In this document: positions 26,048 to 34,230 of the stretch, in pieces | Position numbering within the stretch: position 1 is the stretch's first letter | Layout: each line of letters starts with the position of its first letter | Origin: Roseibium sp. Sym1 | GTDB lineage: Bacteria > Pseudomonadota > Alphaproteobacteria > Rhizobiales > Stappiaceae | Direction: 5' to 3' | NCBI RefSeq assembly: GCF_027359675.1 | Contig: NZ_CP114786.1 | Coordinates: 248,001 to 312,000, forward strand | DNA length: 64,000 nt | Translations under genes and position numbers: made by a program | Notes under the pieces: generated by a model | Told to the model about the DNA's origin: nothing | Seen by the model: the letters and a program-made list of their open reading frames with translations, nothing else | Databases searched by the model: none

Positions 26048-26806
26048 TCACCTCCAGTCGCCGACGGTCGCCTGAATGACCGTCAGGGCCGCGACGGCCG
26101 CGGTATCGGCCCTGAGGATACGTGGTCCAAGCGGAATCGGCGACACAAAATCGAGGCTGCGCAGCCGCGCGCGTTCCTCTTCGGAAAAACCGCCTTCCGG
26201 CCCGATCAGGACCGCGAGAGGCTGTGGCCCGGCTTCCTTGAGCTGTGCCAGGGTGAGAAGCGGGTTGTTGGTGCCTTCGCTTTCGTCGCAAAACAGCAGC
26301 CGCCGTCCGGGCTGGGCTTCGGACCACACGTCCAGGACGTCGTTCAAAGGCTGGGGCGCTAGCACTTCCGGCACGGACAGCACCCCGCATTGTTCGGCAG
26401 CCTCGATCACGTTGGCTTCCATGCGCTCCAGATTGACCCGGCTTGCCTGGGTATGCTGCGTCATCACGGGCTTCAGGCTGCCGGCTCCCATTTCCACGGC
26501 CTTCTGCACCATGTAGTCCAGCCTTGCGTGCTTGAGCGGGGCGAACATGTACATCAGGTCGTTGGGCACCGTCTGGTCCCGCGTCCGCTCCATGAGCTGC
26601 AGTGCGCATTCACGCCGGCCGCTGGCGGCGATCTTGGCCAGCCATTCGCCGTCGCTGCCGTTGAAGACCTGCACATAGTCGCCGTCCTTGAGGCGCAGCA
26701 CGTTGAGGAGATAGTTCGCCTGGCCGCGGTCCGCTTCGATGCGCGCGCCATCGGCAAGAATGTGTCGCAAAAACAGTCGTTGCATGTTGAACTCGTATTT
26801 GGCCAT
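26048..26806 (-). CDS. rsmE: 16S rRNA m3U1498 methyltransferase
   Basis: SPOUT-type RNA methyltransferase that modifies U1498 in the 3' minor domain of 16S rRNA. 252 residues. Markers are the N-terminal [14 protein letters not shown], the [21 protein letters not shown] helix, [13 protein letters not shown], the knotted SAM site, and the C-terminal [18 protein letters not shown]. It heads the rsmE-cyclase pair; the cyclase ATG is four bases beyond the rsmE stop. Confidence 0.95.
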   Translation of the reverse strand: MAKYEFNMQRLFLRHILADGARIEADRGQANYLLNVLRLKDGDYVQVFNGSDGEWLAKIAASGRRECALQLMERTRDQTVPNDLMYMFAPLKHARLDYMVQKAVEMGAGSLKPVMTQHTQASRVNLERMEANVIEAAEQCGVLSVPEVLAPQPLNDVLDVWSEAQPGRRLLFCDESEGTNNPLLTLAQLKEAGPQPLAVLIGPEGGFSEEERARLRSLDFVSPIPLGPRILRADTAAVAALTVIQATVGDWR

Positions 26807-27012
26807 GACCAGACCCTACGCCCGATTGTGTGGGTTTCAAGGCGGATAGCGTCAACCACACGCGTCATCCAAGCCTATTCGATTCTGTCCGTCTCCGGCC
26901 AATCATGTCGCGTATTCCTTGCGCGGAAGGGGATAGTCCCGTGCATCGGCGGGCCTCCCCTTGACCCTCTCACCGCGAGCGGCCACTTTCGGGAAACCAG
27001 AAGGAATCACCT

Positions 27013-28578
27013 GTGGCCGAGCAATCTTCCAACGTCGCCGAATTCTCCGTTTCCGAGATTTCCTTTTCCATCAAGCGCACGATGGAGGACGCCTTCGGCT
27101 ACGTGCGGGTGCGCGGCGAACTGGGGCGGATATCGCGGCCCGGTTCCGGTCACATCTACCTCGACCTGAAGGACGACCGCGCGGTCCTGTCCGGCGTGAT
27201 CTGGCGCGGCGTTGCCTCGAAGCTGAAGATCCAGCCGGAACAGGGCCTCGAAGTGATCGCCACCGGCAAGATCACCACCTTCCCGGGCCAGTCGAAATAC
27301 CAGATGGTGATCGACGCGCTGGAGCCGGCCGGCGCCGGCGCCCTGATGGCCCTCCTGGAGGAACGCAAGAAGAAGCTTGCCGCCGAGGGCCTGTTCGCGG
27401 AGGAGCGCAAGCGCAAGCTGCCGCCGCTGCCCAAGGTGATCGGCGTGGTGACCTCGCCCACCGGAGCCGTCATCCGCGACATCCTGCACCGCATCGACGA
27501 CCGGTTTCCCGTCCATGTGCTGGTCTGGCCCGTCCGTGTCCAGGGCGAAACCTCGGGGGCGGAAGTCGCCAACGGCATCCGCGGTTTCAACGCGCTTCAG
27601 CCCGGCGGGCCGATCCCGCGGCCCGATCTCCTGATCGTTGCCCGCGGCGGTGGCAGCATCGAGGACCTTTGGGGCTTCAACGAGGAAGCCGTCGTGCGTG
27701 CGGCCGCGGCCAGCGACATCCCGCTCATTTCCGCCGTCGGCCACGAAACCGACTGGACGCTGATCGATCTCGCCGCCGACCTGCGCGCACCGACGCCGAC
27801 GGGCGCCGCCGAAATCGCCGTGCCGGTGAAGGCCGAACTCATGGCGATGGTCGACGACCGGTCCCGGCGGCTCAATTCCGGGCTCGTGCGCTTTGTCACC
27901 GGCCGGCGCACGGAGCTGAGGGCCGCCAGTGCCGCCCTGCCCGCACCCCAGGACCTTCTGGCCCTGCCGCGCCAGAAATTCGACAATCTGGCAAATGGCC
28001 TGGAACGGGCCCTGATCGTCAGCACGCGGACGCACCGGACCCATTTCCAGAATTTCGCCGGCCGCCTGTCGCCGCTGCTGCTGTCACGCCTCAGCACCAA
28101 GGCGCGGCAGGATCTGGCGCAGGCCAGCGACCGGCAACAACGCGCCCTGAAGGTGGCGGTCAGCCAGAAGCGGCACGCCTTCGATACCCTTGCCGTGCGG
28201 CTGACGCCGACGCGTCTGGCCCAGCAGACCGTGCTCGGCCAGGAACGGCTCACCGGCCTCGGCGACCGGCTCGACCGGGCCTATCTCGCCCGCGTAACGC
28301 AGGAAAAGGCCCGGCTGGACGGCCTGCAGAAACTCCTGAAATCGCTTTCCTACAAGGATGTGCTGGCGCGCGGCTACGCGGTGGTCCGTGACGACAGCGG
28401 TCATCCGGTGCGCTCCGCGGCCGGCGTCGCGTCCGGTGCCGCGCTGTCCATCGAACTGGCCGACGGTACGATCGACGCGGTCGCCATGAGTGACAGCGCC
28501 GCCTCCAAACCGGCCAGGAGCAAACCGAAGAAACCGGCGACCGGAAAGGGCCCGGTGGACCAGGGAAGCCTGTTCTAG
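27013..28578 (+). CDS. xseA: Exodeoxyribonuclease VII large subunit
   Basis: Single-strand-specific exonuclease subunit, 521 residues. N-terminal OB fold ([44 protein letters not shown]) then the catalytic domain with [36 protein letters not shown] and [28 protein letters not shown], all hallmark strings. The C-terminal [15 protein letters not shown] tail is basic. GTG start with AAGGA eight bases before. xseB is not nearby. Confidence 0.96.
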   Translation: MAEQSSNVAEFSVSEISFSIKRTMEDAFGYVRVRGELGRISRPGSGHIYLDLKDDRAVLSGVIWRGVASKLKIQPEQGLEVIATGKITTFPGQSKYQMVIDALEPAGAGALMALLEERKKKLAAEGLFAEERKRKLPPLPKVIGVVTSPTGAVIRDILHRIDDRFPVHVLVWPVRVQGETSGAEVANGIRGFNALQPGGPIPRPDLLIVARGGGSIEDLWGFNEEAVVRAAAASDIPLISAVGHETDWTLIDLAADLRAPTPTGAAEIAVPVKAELMAMVDDRSRRLNSGLVRFVTGRRTELRAASAALPAPQDLLALPRQKFDNLANGLERALIVSTRTHRTHFQNFAGRLSPLLLSRLSTKARQDLAQASDRQQRALKVAVSQKRHAFDTLAVRLTPTRLAQQTVLGQERLTGLGDRLDRAYLARVTQEKARLDGLQKLLKSLSYKDVLARGYAVVRDDSGHPVRSAAGVASGAALSIELADGTIDAVAMSDSAASKPARSKPKKPATGKGPVDQGSLF

Positions 28579-28659
28579 GGCACCGGCTCCGGCGTTTCCT
28601 CCACCGCCCCGGAGGTCCGGTTCAGTTATCCAAATAGACCCCTGTCATTTCATGCAGTT

Positions 28660-28667
28660 TTAACCAT
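28660..28667 (+). promoter_or_regulatory. TTAACCAT half-site upstream of the DUF805 gene
   Basis: TTAACCAT matches the half-site form of the CtrA recognition sequence, 78 bp before the start codon. A single octamer has weak specificity in a 64-kb window. Confidence 0.25.
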
Positions 28668-28744
28668 GTCCCTTACGTCAATCTTAAGTTGCCTGGCGTA
28701 GCGTAACCGGCGTTCAATCTATTGATTTTCGAACGGGGGCACCG

Positions 28745-29338
28745 ATGGCGGCGCAACGCAAGCAATTTGGAAGACGCGGATTGCCGCAGCAGCCTGCCCA
28801 GGGCTGGGCGGATCAGAAGACCCAGCACGGCGGTGCGGCTGCCTCCCAGGCCTATCCTTCGCCTGGCTATGCAGCGGTTTCAGACGAAGGCGGGTCAGGC
28901 TTTTCGATTTTCAAGGCATTCGGGTTTCTGGTGGGGATGCTGTTCAGCTTCGAGGGACGTATCGGCCGAATGGAATACTGGACCATCGGCATTGTGCGCT
29001 TCATCATCTTCATGATGGCCATCATGGCCTACGCGTCCACGCTCCCGCCGGTTCAGGGCGAAGTCGACGCCGTGGCGGTCATGCGCGGGTTCGTCGACAC
29101 GACCGGCGGTCTGTTGTTCCTCCTGCTGTTCCTGGCCCTTACGGTATGCCTGTTTTCGCTGGAGGTGAGGCGCCTGCACGACCGGGATAAGTCAGGACTG
29201 TGGGTCCTGCTCCTGTTTGTCCCGTTCATTGGCGGCTTCTACGGCCTCTGGCTCTTCATCGCCAACGGCTTCTTTCCCGGTACAGCGGGCGCGAACCGTT
29301 TCGACACGGTACAGAGCCAGGCGAACGTTTTCGACTGA
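28745..29338 (+). CDS. DUF805 membrane protein
   Basis: 197 residues. About 50 residues of Gln/Gly/Ala-rich cytoplasmic leader precede the DUF805 core, which starts with LFSFEGRIGRMEYWTIGI and has four hydrophobic stretches. The family signature VRRLHDRDKSGLWVLLLFVP and the late FFPGTAGANRFD are complete. DUF805 proteins are small inner-membrane proteins of unknown function. The ATG is preceded by GAACGGGGGC. A shared terminator follows. Confidence 0.88.
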   Translation: MAAQRKQFGRRGLPQQPAQGWADQKTQHGGAAASQAYPSPGYAAVSDEGGSGFSIFKAFGFLVGMLFSFEGRIGRMEYWTIGIVRFIIFMMAIMAYASTLPPVQGEVDAVAVMRGFVDTTGGLLFLLLFLALTVCLFSLEVRRLHDRDKSGLWVLLLFVPFIGGFYGLWLFIANGFFPGTAGANRFDTVQSQANVFD

Positions 29339-29404
29339 ACCGGTTGCCGCGGCCGGCCGGGAGATTGTCACGCCTGGTCCGGATCTCCGAGCTGACGCAA
29401 AAAC

Positions 29405-29442
29405 AAAAGCGCCGCTGCGAGGAACCGCAGCGGCGCTTTTTT
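29405..29442. terminator. Bidirectional terminator between DUF805 gene and dctM
   Basis: A 15-bp perfect stem (29405-29419 with 29426-29440) with AGGAAC loop, A tract on the left and T tract on the right, so it can stop both the DUF805 transcript and the convergent TRAP transcript. Confidence 0.92.
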
Positions 29443-29465
29443 GCCGTGTGCTGCCGACAGCTGCG

Positions 29466-30836
29466 TCAGCCCATCAGTTCCGGCAGGATCGTGATGATCG
29501 ACGGGAAGGCAAGCAAGCCGGCGATGGTCAGCACGTCCGCAACGAAGAACGGCACACAGCCACGGAAGACTTCCTGCACCGGGATGTCGGGACGAACCCC
29601 CGAGACCACGAAACAGTTCAGGCCGATCGGCGGGGTTATCAGACAGAGCTCCGCCATCTTCACCACCAGGATGCCGAACCAGATCGCGCAGGCTTCGCCC
29701 GACATGCCGAAGGCGCTGTCGGCCGCCGAGACGCCCTCGCCGCCGTTCAGGGCCATCACTGCCGGATAGACCACCGGAAGGGTCAGGATCAGCATGCCGA
29801 TCGCGTCCATGAACATGCCGAGCACCGCATAGCCCAGAAGAATGCAGATCATCACCATCCAGGGCGAGAACTCCAGCGCGACGATGAAGTCCCTGAAGGC
29901 CTCGGGAAGACCCGCGAAGCCCAGGAAGCGCACATAGACCAGCACGCCCCAGATCAGGGTGAAGATCATCACGGTGAGTTTGGCCGTTTCGTGCAGGGCC
30001 TGGCCGAGTTGCCTGGTCTTCATGCCCTTGGCAAAGGCCACCACCAGCACCACGAAGGCACCGAGGGAGCCCGCTTCGGTCGGCGTTGCCAGACCGAAGA
30101 AGAACGAGCAGAAGATGATCGCCACCACGGCAATGATCGGCAGCGTCCCCGGGACGCTCTCCAACCGTTCGCTCCAGGTAAAGCCCTTAATTGCCGGAGC
30201 GTCGCCACGCCAGGCGGCGACGGCGACGATGATGCCGACATAGATCAGCGCCGAAAAGACCCCCGGCAGGAAGCCGGCGATCAGCAGCTTGCCGACCGAC
30301 TGCTCCACCAAAATGGCGTAGATCACCAGGATCGCCGAGGGTGGGATCAGCGAGGCCAGCGTGCCGCCGGCTGCCACAACCGCGGCGGACAGGCGCTTGG
30401 AGTACCCCGCCTCCAGCATCTCCGGAATGGCGACACGGGCGAACACCGCCGCCGTGGCAACGGACGCCCCGGACACCGCGGCAAAGCCGGCGGTCGAAAA
30501 CACCGTGCCGACGGCCATTCCGCCCGGCAGCCAGCCGAGCCAGCGCTTGGCGGCCTCGAACAGTTGCTTGGTAAAGCCGGCGTAAAACGCCAGGAAGCCG
30601 ATCAGGATGAAGGTCGGCAGCACCGACAGCGCATAGGTGACGGATTTCGAATGCGGGATGGTGCCGGCCATCTGCAGGGCGACAAAGAAGCCGCGCTCGA
30701 AGCCCATCTTCATGGAGAAGTGGATGATCAGTCCGACAAGCCCGGTGAATGCGGCGGCAAAGGCCACCCGGACCCCGATGACCACCAGGACCAGCAGCAC
30801 ACCGGTCATCAAAAGGCCAACTTCAAACGGCGTCAT
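29466..30836 (-). CDS. dctM: TRAP transporter large permease
   Basis: 456-residue membrane subunit that moves the substrate using the sodium or proton gradient. DctM/SiaM features: multiple helices, LSVLPTFILIGFLAFYAG, GWLPGGMAVGTVFSTAGFAAVSGASVAT and LIPPSAILVIYAILVEQSVGKL, FLFGLATPTEAGSLGAFV. It overlaps dctQ by four bases (ATGA), so translation is coupled. Confidence 0.95.
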   Translation of the reverse strand: MTPFEVGLLMTGVLLVLVVIGVRVAFAAAFTGLVGLIIHFSMKMGFERGFFVALQMAGTIPHSKSVTYALSVLPTFILIGFLAFYAGFTKQLFEAAKRWLGWLPGGMAVGTVFSTAGFAAVSGASVATAAVFARVAIPEMLEAGYSKRLSAAVVAAGGTLASLIPPSAILVIYAILVEQSVGKLLIAGFLPGVFSALIYVGIIVAVAAWRGDAPAIKGFTWSERLESVPGTLPIIAVVAIIFCSFFFGLATPTEAGSLGAFVVLVVAFAKGMKTRQLGQALHETAKLTVMIFTLIWGVLVYVRFLGFAGLPEAFRDFIVALEFSPWMVMICILLGYAVLGMFMDAIGMLILTLPVVYPAVMALNGGEGVSAADSAFGMSGEACAIWFGILVVKMAELCLITPPIGLNCFVVSGVRPDIPVQEVFRGCVPFFVADVLTIAGLLAFPSIITILPELMG

Positions 30837-31477
30837 TTGGCCTCTCCTTCGTCGAGGTCGTCACCAAAGGCTTCTTCGATTTCATGTTTGGCGTGCTCCT
30901 CGACGTCTTCAATCACCGGCACGGCAATCGGTTCGCGCGCAGGGTTCGCGACCAGTCGGGCATAGCCGTAGACCTGCATCAGCAAACGCAGAAACAGGAG
31001 GCTCAGTGCCAGGGGGATCATGAACTTGGACGGCCAGGTCGGCAGCCGGATGTCCATGGTGCTGTCGCCAATGTTCAGGGCGCGTTCGAAGTGAAACAGC
31101 GACCCCCAGATCAGCAACGCAACGGTGAAGGCGATCAGGATGACGCCGACCATCTCGCAGATGTAGAGCGTTCGGCCACTGAGCCTGCCGAGCACGATCT
31201 CCATCCGGATATGGCCGCCGACACGCTGACAGTAGGCGACGCCCGCAAAGGCGAAGATCGCCATGGCCTGTTCCGTGATGTCGATAAAGCCGGGGATCGG
31301 CGTGTTGAAGGCCAGACGCCCCAGTACCTGGGCGACGGCCAGCAGCATCAAGGCGAGAATCGAGAAAGCCGCGAACATGTTGAAGGCGTTTTCGACATGG
31401 CCGAGCCAGCCGTCGAAACGGATATACGTAACCGGGCGTTCCGAAGAGGAACGTCCACCGGGATCAGTCGTCATCAT
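30833..31477 (-). CDS. dctQ: TRAP transporter small permease
   Basis: 214-residue four-helix subunit that partners DctM. Helices include AFSILALMLLAVAQVLGRL, AMAIFAFAGVAYCQR, MVGVILIAFTVALLIWGSLF and KFMIPLALSLLFLRLLMQVYG. The GGHIRMEIV motif between helices two and three is typical of DctQ. The C-terminus (EDVEEHAKHEIEEAFGDDLDEGEAK) is unusually acidic and may be cytoplasmic. Overlaps dctM. Confidence 0.92.
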   Translation of the reverse strand: MMTTDPGGRSSSERPVTYIRFDGWLGHVENAFNMFAAFSILALMLLAVAQVLGRLAFNTPIPGFIDITEQAMAIFAFAGVAYCQRVGGHIRMEIVLGRLSGRTLYICEMVGVILIAFTVALLIWGSLFHFERALNIGDSTMDIRLPTWPSKFMIPLALSLLFLRLLMQVYGYARLVANPAREPIAVPVIEDVEEHAKHEIEEAFGDDLDEGEAK

Positions 31478-31483
31478 GAGTAA

Positions 31484-31536
31484 AAGCCCCGAGCAGGGCT
31501 TTCCGGCGCCCGCATCGTGATCGCGCGCCGGAAAGC
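31484..31536 (-). promoter_or_regulatory. Alternative hairpins between dctP and dctQ
   Basis: On the minus strand, a 12-bp perfect stem pairs GCTTTCCGGCGC (31525-31536) with GCGCCGGAAAGC (31498-31509). The AAAGC of the second arm can instead pair in a hairpin AAAGCCC/GGGCTTT (31496-31502 with 31484-31490) that is followed by TTA. The two structures exclude each other. Such hairpins after a binding-protein gene usually protect the mRNA or reduce downstream expression. Confidence 0.6.
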
Positions 31537-31562
31537 ATGAGGGTCAAGTCAGGAGTGCCGGT

Positions 31563-32579
31563 TTATTCGGCGATGGTCTTCTTGACCATGTCGAGCAGTT
31601 CCTGCGCGGGCAGGCCGTTTGCAGTCTGCTCTTCCACCCAGGCGGCGTGGATCGGGCCCGCCTTTTCGGCAAAGGCGGCAAGTTCCTCGTCCGAGAACTC
31701 GACCTGCGTGATGCCGCGCTCTTCCAGTTCCGGCCACCACTTGTCATAGACCTTGGCGTAGGTGTCGAGGTAATGCGCGATCGCCGGATCGACCGACTCG
31801 TCAAGCGCTGCCTTGAAATCGTCCGGCAGGGCGTTGTAGGCGTCGACATTGACCACGACCGGGCAATGCACGGTGCCCGGGTTGAGGTTCTTGGTCCACC
31901 AGTTGGCAACCTCGATGACCTTGAAGGCCAGATGCGCATGCGGAGCGAAGCCGGCCGCCTGGACCGTGCCGCTGTCGATGGCCTGGTAGGTTTCCGAGGC
32001 GGTCACCGAGGTCGGCACCGCGCCGGCGGCTTCCATCAGTTTGCCGAGACCGCCCAGCGCGCGCACGCGCATGCCGTCAAAGTCGGCGACGGAGGTCGGT
32101 ACATCGCCCTTGCCGGCGAAGTTGTACTGCGGCATCGGCGACGGCATCAGCAGCTTGGCGTTCCAGCGTGCGAGATCCTTCTGCACGGCCGGATGCTCAT
32201 AGAGTGCCTTGGAGACCTTCACTTCGGTTTCCAGGTCGGACACACCAAGGAACGGCAGTTCCAGAACCGTCAGGGTCGGGTTCTTGTCGGCGTGGTAGGA
32301 AGCGCAGAACTGGGCCATCTCGAATGCACCGAAGGAGATACCGTCAAGGTTCTCGCGGGACTTGGACAGCGCACCGCCATAATGCAGATTGATCACGAAC
32401 TTGCCGTCAGTCTTCGCGGCAACTTCTTCCGCCAGCTTTTCGACATGTTCGGTAAAGGCGCGGCGCTTGCCCCAGAGCGAGACGTTCCAGGTCACGTCCT
32501 GGGCAAAGGTTTCGGTGGCAAAGACAGTGGCGAGCGCAAGCGCGGATACCGCGGTAGCGGACTTGAGTGAAAAGAGCAT
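31563..32579 (-). CDS. dctP: TRAP transporter substrate-binding protein
   Basis: 338-residue periplasmic receptor. A signal peptide ends near ATETFA. The family motif with the carboxylate-binding Arg is in DFDGMRVRALGG, and the long helix near ADLRAF-like ENWWTKNLNPGTVHCPV is present. Start ATG 32579 has GGGAGG upstream and begins the signal peptide, eliminating the frame from 32606. The DctBD pair next to it suggests a C4-dicarboxylate, but other organic acids are possible. Confidence 0.92.
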   Translation of the reverse strand: MLFSLKSATAVSALALATVFATETFAQDVTWNVSLWGKRRAFTEHVEKLAEEVAAKTDGKFVINLHYGGALSKSRENLDGISFGAFEMAQFCASYHADKNPTLTVLELPFLGVSDLETEVKVSKALYEHPAVQKDLARWNAKLLMPSPMPQYNFAGKGDVPTSVADFDGMRVRALGGLGKLMEAAGAVPTSVTASETYQAIDSGTVQAAGFAPHAHLAFKVIEVANWWTKNLNPGTVHCPVVVNVDAYNALPDDFKAALDESVDPAIAHYLDTYAKVYDKWWPELEERGITQVEFSDEELAAFAEKAGPIHAAWVEEQTANGLPAQELLDMVKKTIAE

Positions 32580-32668
32580 GAAATCCTCCCAAGATATTTT
32601 GCTCATTTCCTTGGCGGCTCAGCCTGCACGCTCTGCGCTGCAGGCCCGCACCAAGTCGATGGTGCCGT

Positions 32669-32684
32669 AGCATGACCCGTGCCA
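32669..32684 (-). promoter_or_regulatory. Sigma-54 promoter of the dctPQM operon
   Basis: On the minus strand the sequence is TGGCACGGGTCATGCT, which matches the consensus TGGCACG-N4-TTGCW except for one base (A for the first T). The spacing of GG and GC is exact. The start would be near 32657, giving a leader of about 78 bases to dctP. It is next to a gene for a sigma-54 activator. Confidence 0.85.
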
Positions 32685-32759
32685 AGTGGCGTTGACAACA
32701 CCTGTTTGAGGGAATTTCTGCGGTTTCGTGGCGACGAGCCGCGGATGCTGCGGTGCAGC

Positions 32760-32808
32760 TCGGCAAGATCTTGCCGATCCCCGTTTGCCATCGGCGGAAT
32801 TCCGCCGA
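32760..32808. promoter_or_regulatory. Two perfect 18-bp palindromes: candidate DctD binding sites
   Basis: TCGGCAAGATCTTGCCGA at 32760-32777 and TCGGCGGAATTCCGCCGA at 32791-32808 are each exact inverted repeats. Their half-sites are similar, TCGGCAA and TCGGCGG. The centres are 31 bp apart, about three helical turns, so they face the same side of the DNA. They lie about 80-125 bp upstream of the sigma-54 promoter, where enhancer sites are expected, and start 24 bp after the dctD stop. Confidence 0.75.
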
Positions 32809-32832
32809 AACACGACTGTCCGGTGACAGGTT

Positions 32833-34230
32833 TCAGCTTTCCGAGGCGTCCGCCTGGCCGACCTGTTCACGGCTCAGGCCCAGCCGCGTCATCTTTTCGT
32901 TCAGCGTTCGCCTTGGGAGGTTGAGTTCGCGCATGACATCGGCAATGCGTCCGCCATGGCGGCGCAGGGCACCTTCGATCAGGTTGCGCTCATAAGCATC
33001 CATGAGGTCCTTCAGTCCGCCACCGGCCGGCATTTCTCCCTGATCACGCTGCCCGGTCACGAGCGCCTCGAGCGGCTGCGGGCTAACCGGCGCGTTGAGC
33101 ACGAAGCGTTCGGCGGCATTGCGCAGCTCGCGCACATTCCCTGGCCAGGCATAGGTCTGCAGGAAGGCCTCGTCCCGCGCGCTTGTCACAGGCGGCTCCA
33201 GGCCGTACTGGACCGCAAACCGGTTCAGGAATGTGTCGAACAGCAGCAGCGCGTCGCGGCCGCGTTCGCGCAGCGGCGGCACGCGCAACTCGATCGTGTT
33301 CAGGCGGAACAGAAGGTCCTCGCGCAGGCGGCCGGACTGGACCGCCTCGCCCGGTTCGATATTTGCGGCGCTGATCAGGCGGATATCCACATCGACGGGT
33401 TTGGTGCCGCCAATCCGGTCGATTTTCTTTTCCTGAAGCACCCTCAGCAGTTTCGGCTGCAAGGCCATCGGCATGGAGACGATCTCGTCGAGGAAGAGGA
33501 CGCCGCCACCGGCCGCCTCGATCCGCCCGATGCGCAGGCGATCCGCACCGGTAAAGGCGCCCGCCTCGTGACCGAACAGTTCCGCCTCGACCATCGCCTC
33601 GGGCAGCGCCGCGGCGTTGATCGCCATGAACGGCCCGTCCTTGCGCGGGCTGAAATCATGCAGCGCCTGGGCGATGACTTCCTTGCCGGTTCCGGTTTCT
33701 CCAGTGATCAGCACCGCGGCATCGGTCCCGGCAAAATGCAGGATCTGCCGGCGCAGCGCCTGCATCGCCGGGCTCGATCCGATCAAGCGGCTTTCCAGGC
33801 CGGCGCTGTCGGTCAGTTGCATCTTGAGAGCACGGTTTTCAAGCACCAGTGCACGCCTGTCACAGGCGCGCCGTACCACATCCGCGATCAGGTCCGGATC
33901 GAAGGGCTTCTCGACGAAGTCATAGGCGCCCGCGCGCATGGCTTCCACGGCCATGGGGACGTCACCGTGCCCGGTGATCAGCACCACCGGCAGGTCGGCA
34001 TCCAGATCCTTGACCCGGCGGAGCAGCATCATGCCGTCCTCGCCGTCGAGCATCACGTCGGACACCACGCAGCCCTCATAGCCCGGCGACAGCTTCGCCA
34101 GGGCCTGATCGACAGTGGCCACTTCCTGGGTTTCGTAGCCGGCCAGGCGGATCCACTGCCTGAGGGCGGCGCGCATGGAGGGATCGTCGTCAACGATCAG
34201 GACGGGGATCTTGATATGCTGGTCTGTCAT
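32833..34230 (-). CDS. dctD: Sigma-54-dependent response regulator
   Basis: 465 residues with three domains: a receiver with D58 in VVSDVMLDG as the phosphorylation site; an AAA+ domain with Walker A GETGTGKE (177-184) and the GAFTGA sigma-54 loop (224-229); and a Fis-type helix-turn-helix at the end (GRIADVMRELNLPRRTLNEKM). This is the NtrC/DctD build. It overlaps dctB by four bases and is followed by the palindromes and sigma-54 promoter of dctP. Confidence 0.95.
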   Translation of the reverse strand: MTDQHIKIPVLIVDDDPSMRAALRQWIRLAGYETQEVATVDQALAKLSPGYEGCVVSDVMLDGEDGMMLLRRVKDLDADLPVVLITGHGDVPMAVEAMRAGAYDFVEKPFDPDLIADVVRRACDRRALVLENRALKMQLTDSAGLESRLIGSSPAMQALRRQILHFAGTDAAVLITGETGTGKEVIAQALHDFSPRKDGPFMAINAAALPEAMVEAELFGHEAGAFTGADRLRIGRIEAAGGGVLFLDEIVSMPMALQPKLLRVLQEKKIDRIGGTKPVDVDIRLISAANIEPGEAVQSGRLREDLLFRLNTIELRVPPLRERGRDALLLFDTFLNRFAVQYGLEPPVTSARDEAFLQTYAWPGNVRELRNAAERFVLNAPVSPQPLEALVTGQRDQGEMPAGGGLKDLMDAYERNLIEGALRRHGGRIADVMRELNLPRRTLNEKMTRLGLSREQVGQADASES

